Assembly: GCF_000621865.1 (NCBI RefSeq)
Contig: NZ_JHXE01000001.1
Location: 248,001 to 312,000, forward strand
DNA length: 64,000 nt
Source of the DNA: Pseudobutyrivibrio sp. MD2005
GTDB taxonomy: Bacteria; Bacillota; Clostridia; Lachnospirales; Lachnospiraceae
Direction: 5' to 3'
The position numbers and the translations under genes were made by a program. Below are positions 61,279 through 64,000 of the stretch, in pieces (positions within the stretch are counted from its first letter, which is position 1; each line of letters opens with the position of its first letter). The notes under the pieces were generated by a model. The model was given only the letters and a program-made list of their open reading frames with translations. It ran no database searches and had not been told where the DNA came from.

Positions 61279-62220
61279 ATGAAAAGAAAATTAAGTTTTG
61301 CAATACCTTGTTATAATAGTGCGAATACAATACCACAGGTAATTGCAGAGATTAGAGAAACTCTAGCTAAAGTCGAGGATAAATATGAATACGAAATAAT
61401 AACAGTAGTTGATGGGTCACCGGATAATGTATTTGAGGTATTGCAGGGATTGGCTGCTCAGGATCAAAGGATTAAGGTGATTAATCTGGCGAAGAATTAT
61501 GGACAGTCTAGCGCTAAGATGGCAGCTTTAAAGTATTCTACTGGTGATTATATAATCATTATGGATGATGATGGACAATGTCCAGCAGACAAGACTATTG
61601 ATCTTATTGCACCACTTGAGAATGGCTATGATGTATCTATGGCAGATTATCCGCAGAAGAAGCAAAGCTGGTTTAAGAATTTTGGAAGTAAGTTCAATAC
61701 AGTTACATGTAGGCTTGTATTGGATGTACCAAAGGATTTTCGCTCATCAAACTTTTATGCAATGAAAAAATTTGTGAGAGATCAGATAATTCAATATAGA
61801 AATCCATATCCATTTATGGATGGATTGATTTCACAGATAACAAAAAGCATTGGTTATGTTCCAATGGAAGAACGTGAGAGAATTAGCGGATCAACTGGAT
61901 ATACACTGGCAAAGCTATTGACCTTCTGGTTGAATGGCTTTACAGCATTCTCAATTATTCCACTTAGAATTTCTTCAATGATAGGAATAATATGTGCAAT
62001 AGCGGGATTTATAGGTGGTATAGTTACTGTGCTTAGAAAAATTATTATTGTTGAAATACATGTTGGTTGGAGTTCTATTATATCGCTTATGCTATTTATT
62101 GGTGGATTAATTATGCTTATGCTTGGCATGATAGGTGAGTATATAGGTAGAATATATATAAGCATAAATGATGCTCCGCAATATGTTGAGAGAGAAACTA
62201 TTAACGTAGAGAGGCAATAG
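61279..62220 (+). CDS. Polyprenyl-phosphate glycosyltransferase (GT2, GtrB-like)
   Basis: This 313-residue enzyme has FAIPCYNSANTIPQVIAEIR, VVDGSPDNVFEVLQGL, NYGQSSAKMAALKYSTGDY and IMDDDGQCPADKTIDLI as the GT2 site, and two C-terminal membrane segments ending GMIGEYIGRIYISINDAPQY. ATG 61279 has AAAGG ten bases upstream and is preferred over ATG 61261, which lacks any. Its sequence is close in style to the enzyme at 36367 (DDDGQ, ISGSTGYTL/VGKSTYTLSK). It sits between two ATP-grasp genes, suggesting that the sugar it loads carries an amide substituent. Confidence 0.9.
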   Translation: MKRKLSFAIPCYNSANTIPQVIAEIRETLAKVEDKYEYEIITVVDGSPDNVFEVLQGLAAQDQRIKVINLAKNYGQSSAKMAALKYSTGDYIIIMDDDGQCPADKTIDLIAPLENGYDVSMADYPQKKQSWFKNFGSKFNTVTCRLVLDVPKDFRSSNFYAMKKFVRDQIIQYRNPYPFMDGLISQITKSIGYVPMEERERISGSTGYTLAKLLTFWLNGFTAFSIIPLRISSMIGIICAIAGFIGGIVTVLRKIIIVEIHVGWSSIISLMLFIGGLIMLMLGMIGEYIGRIYISINDAPQYVERETINVERQ

Positions 62221-62221
62221 A

Positions 62222-63370
62222 ATGCGAAAAATAATGATTATGGGAGCTGGTATCTATCAAGTTCCACTTATACTAAAAGCCAAAGAAATGGGCCTTTATG
62301 TTATTGCTGTAAGCAGACCAGGGGATTATCCTGGGTTCAAATATTCAGATAAAAACTATTATTTTGACACAAGAGACACTGAAAATATTCTTAAAGTAGC
62401 AAAAGAAGAAGGTATTAGTGGTATTTGCACTACAGGCACTGATGTAGCATTAAAGGCTGTAGGGTATGTCAATGATGCAATGAATTTACATGGTGTATCC
62501 TATGATGCTGCATGCATTTGCGCTGACAAAGCATTAATGAAAGATTGCTTTGAAAAAGGTGGTGTAAAATCTGCTGAGCATAAAAGGATTTCTTCTATCG
62601 ATGATGCCAGAGAATGGATGAAATATCTCAACTCGCCTGTTATTATCAAACCTGTGGATAGTTCAGGTAGCAGGGGCATAACTAGGGTGGATGATATTTC
62701 AGAGCTTGATTCAGCATTTGAAAAAGCAATGTCCTTTACGACAAAGGATTATGTGGTTATAGAAAGATTTATCGAAGGAACTGAGATAGGCTTGGACGCA
62801 TTTGTTGTTAATAACAAAGTCCAATTTATAGCACCTCATGAAAAGCTTAACTATTTCAATGGATCGACTTGTGTTCCGGTTGGACATCGTTTCCCACTTA
62901 ATGAAAGTAGCACAGTGATTAAGCGAATAGAAGATGAGTGCAATAAAGTTATTTCTGCTATAGGATTAAATGATTGTGCTATAAACATGGATATAATGAT
63001 TAGCGATGGACAGCCTTACATTCTAGAAGCCAGCGGTAGATGTGGCGCTACATGTATACCAGAGTTAATAAGCATATTTTACAATTTTGATTTTTACGAA
63101 GAAATGATATCATGTGCCATGGGAGACCAAGTACATTTCGAAGAAAAAGAGAAAACTCCTTGCATTGGTAAGGTGATTATCCCTTACAAGGATGGACATA
63201 TTACTGATCAAAAGATTCTGACAGATAATCCAGATATAAAGGTATCATTGGATTATGAGCCGGGTGAAATAGTACATAAGTTCCAGGTGGGACCAGATAG
63301 AATAGGACAAATTATCGCTAAAGGTAGTGAAATTAATGAAGAAAAAATTGTAAAAATTACTATAGAGTAA
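62222..63370 (+). CDS. ATP-grasp ligase, copy 2
   Basis: This 382-residue enzyme has IMGAGIYQVPLILKAKEMGL in the preATP-grasp domain, VIIKPVDSSGSRGITRVDDI as the ATP loop, VIERFIEGTEIGLDAFVV, and YILEASGRCGATCIPELISI as the metal-binding end. It shares the overall arrangement of copy 1 but differs in the C-terminal third, so substrates may differ. It starts one base after the GT2 stop. The next gene is a WecE-type aminotransferase that would supply a 4-amino-6-deoxy sugar as possible acceptor. Confidence 0.85.
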   Translation: MRKIMIMGAGIYQVPLILKAKEMGLYVIAVSRPGDYPGFKYSDKNYYFDTRDTENILKVAKEEGISGICTTGTDVALKAVGYVNDAMNLHGVSYDAACICADKALMKDCFEKGGVKSAEHKRISSIDDAREWMKYLNSPVIIKPVDSSGSRGITRVDDISELDSAFEKAMSFTTKDYVVIERFIEGTEIGLDAFVVNNKVQFIAPHEKLNYFNGSTCVPVGHRFPLNESSTVIKRIEDECNKVISAIGLNDCAINMDIMISDGQPYILEASGRCGATCIPELISIFYNFDFYEEMISCAMGDQVHFEEKEKTPCIGKVIIPYKDGHITDQKILTDNPDIKVSLDYEPGEIVHKFQVGPDRIGQIIAKGSEINEEKIVKITIE

Positions 63371-63412
63371 TGTTTGTATCTTAAATTTATTAATAAAATG
63401 TCTGTATTCAAT

Positions 63413-63443
63413 TTGTAAACAAAGTGCTAAAATTACATATAAT
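63413..63443 (+). promoter_or_regulatory. Candidate promoter for the WecE-like gene
   Basis: TATAAT lies at 63438-63443, and TTGTAA at 63413-63418 is a possible -35 with a long 19-base spacer. The start codon at 63478 follows GAGGA at seven bases. The gap of 107 bases otherwise holds no hairpin or repeat that I can see. Confidence 0.4.
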
Positions 63444-63477
63444 GTTTGAATTTGTGTGAAAGAGTGAGGAATAAAAA

Positions 63478-64000
63478 ATGATTTCATTTAATGTTCCACC
63501 ATGTGTGGGTACCGAAGAAAAATACATAAAGGATGCCATCGCTAAGCATAAAATCTGTGGTGATGGTGAATATACAAAGAAGTGTAATGCTTGGCTTGAA
63601 GAACGTACAGGCTCACCAAAGGTGTTACTTACTACATCATGTACACATGCTACAGAGATGGCTGCACTTTTAGCTGAGATAGAGCCTGGTGATGAAGTAA
63701 TAATGCCTTCATTTACATTCGTTTCAACAGCAGATGCATTTGTTCTTAGAGGAGCAAAGGCGGTATTTGTTGATATCCGTCCTGACACAATGAATATAGA
63801 CGAGACAAAAATAGAAGCAGCAATTACTAAGAAGACAAAGGCTATCGTTCCAGTACACTATGCTGGTGTTTCGTGCGAGATGGATACTATCATGGATATA
63901 GCTCGCAGACACAACCTACTTGTTATCGAGGATGCTGCTCAGGGTGTATTGAGCTCATACAAGGGCAAGGCGTTAGGCACAATTGGTGATTATGGATGCT
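63478..64000 (+). CDS. wecE: WecE/RffA-type dTDP-4-keto-6-deoxy-glucose aminotransferase (partial, runs off the end)
   Basis: The 174 visible codons open MISFNVPPCVGTEEKYIKDA and continue with CGDGEYTKKC, TTSCTHATEMAALLAEIEPG, IMPSFTFVSTADAFVLRGAK, VDIRPDTMNIDETKIEAAIT, PVHYAGVSCEMDTIMDIA and IEDAAQGVLSSYKGKALGTI, a close match in order to WecE. The enzyme aminates dTDP-4-keto-6-deoxy-D-glucose at C4 to give dTDP-4-amino-4,6-dideoxygalactose. The keto sugar can come from RfbA/RfbB at 6957-10138. The PLP lysine lies beyond the window. GAGGA is seven bases before ATG. Confidence 0.92.
   Translation, partial: MISFNVPPCVGTEEKYIKDAIAKHKICGDGEYTKKCNAWLEERTGSPKVLLTTSCTHATEMAALLAEIEPGDEVIMPSFTFVSTADAFVLRGAKAVFVDIRPDTMNIDETKIEAAITKKTKAIVPVHYAGVSCEMDTIMDIARRHNLLVIEDAAQGVLSSYKGKALGTIGDYGC

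Overview
The window reads as a chromosomal segment of a low-to-mid GC Firmicute, most likely a rumen or gut Lachnospiraceae (Butyrivibrio/Pseudobutyrivibrio-like). The reasons are a cdaA-ybbR-glmM core, strong AGGAGG ribosome binding sites, DUF6077- and DUF2142-like membrane proteins, a GH25 surface protein with an ETKP linker, and legionaminic-acid genes next to a large cell-surface polysaccharide locus. The genus is inferred, not proven.

Layout: 1-3583 is a housekeeping block for c-di-AMP and cell-wall precursors (cdaA, ybbR, glmM). 3695-6734 holds HPr, leuA and rfbD. 6957-10791 completes dTDP-L-rhamnose synthesis (rfbB, rfbA, rfbC) and adds UDP-galactopyranose mutase (glf). 10813-13527 is a surface GH25 muramidase. 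13538-24233 starts polymer assembly: a phosphoglycosyl transferase, GT4 enzymes, a Wzx-like flippase, a capsule-type transferase, then LegB and LegC. 24447-30928 continues the nonulosonic-acid theme (PtmE-like nucleotidyltransferase, LegI, LegF) with transferases between. 30928-46120 contains DUF6077-like proteins, one carrying a metallo-hydrolase domain, a Wzy-like polymerase/ligase, a second phosphoglycosyl transferase, and several pairings of polyprenyl-phosphate GT2 enzymes with GT-C-like membrane proteins. 46248-48385 holds a small secreted protein facing a MurJ-like flippase, the only minus-strand gene. 48488-63370 repeats the GT-C/GT2 theme (GT2-GtrA fusion, YfhO, GtrII) and adds two ATP-grasp ligases. 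At 63478 a WecE-type aminotransferase begins and runs off the end.

How the genes work together: nucleotide sugars (dTDP-Rha, UDP-Galf, CMP-legionaminate-like, dTDP-Fuc4N-like) are made in the cytoplasm. Repeat units are started on undecaprenyl phosphate by either of two phosphoglycosyl transferases, extended by GT4/GT2 enzymes, flipped and polymerised. Six polyprenyl-phosphate GT2 enzymes, one GtrA domain and about ten GT-C-like proteins suggest additional decoration outside the membrane.

The least explained signal is non-coding. Six of the nine gaps longer than 100 bp contain large nested inverted repeats just upstream of the next start codon. They fall into at least three sequence families. 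Arm sequences differ between copies while pairing is kept, including exact compensatory changes. No tRNA, rRNA, CRISPR array or insertion sequence was seen, and no gap exceeds 300 bp.
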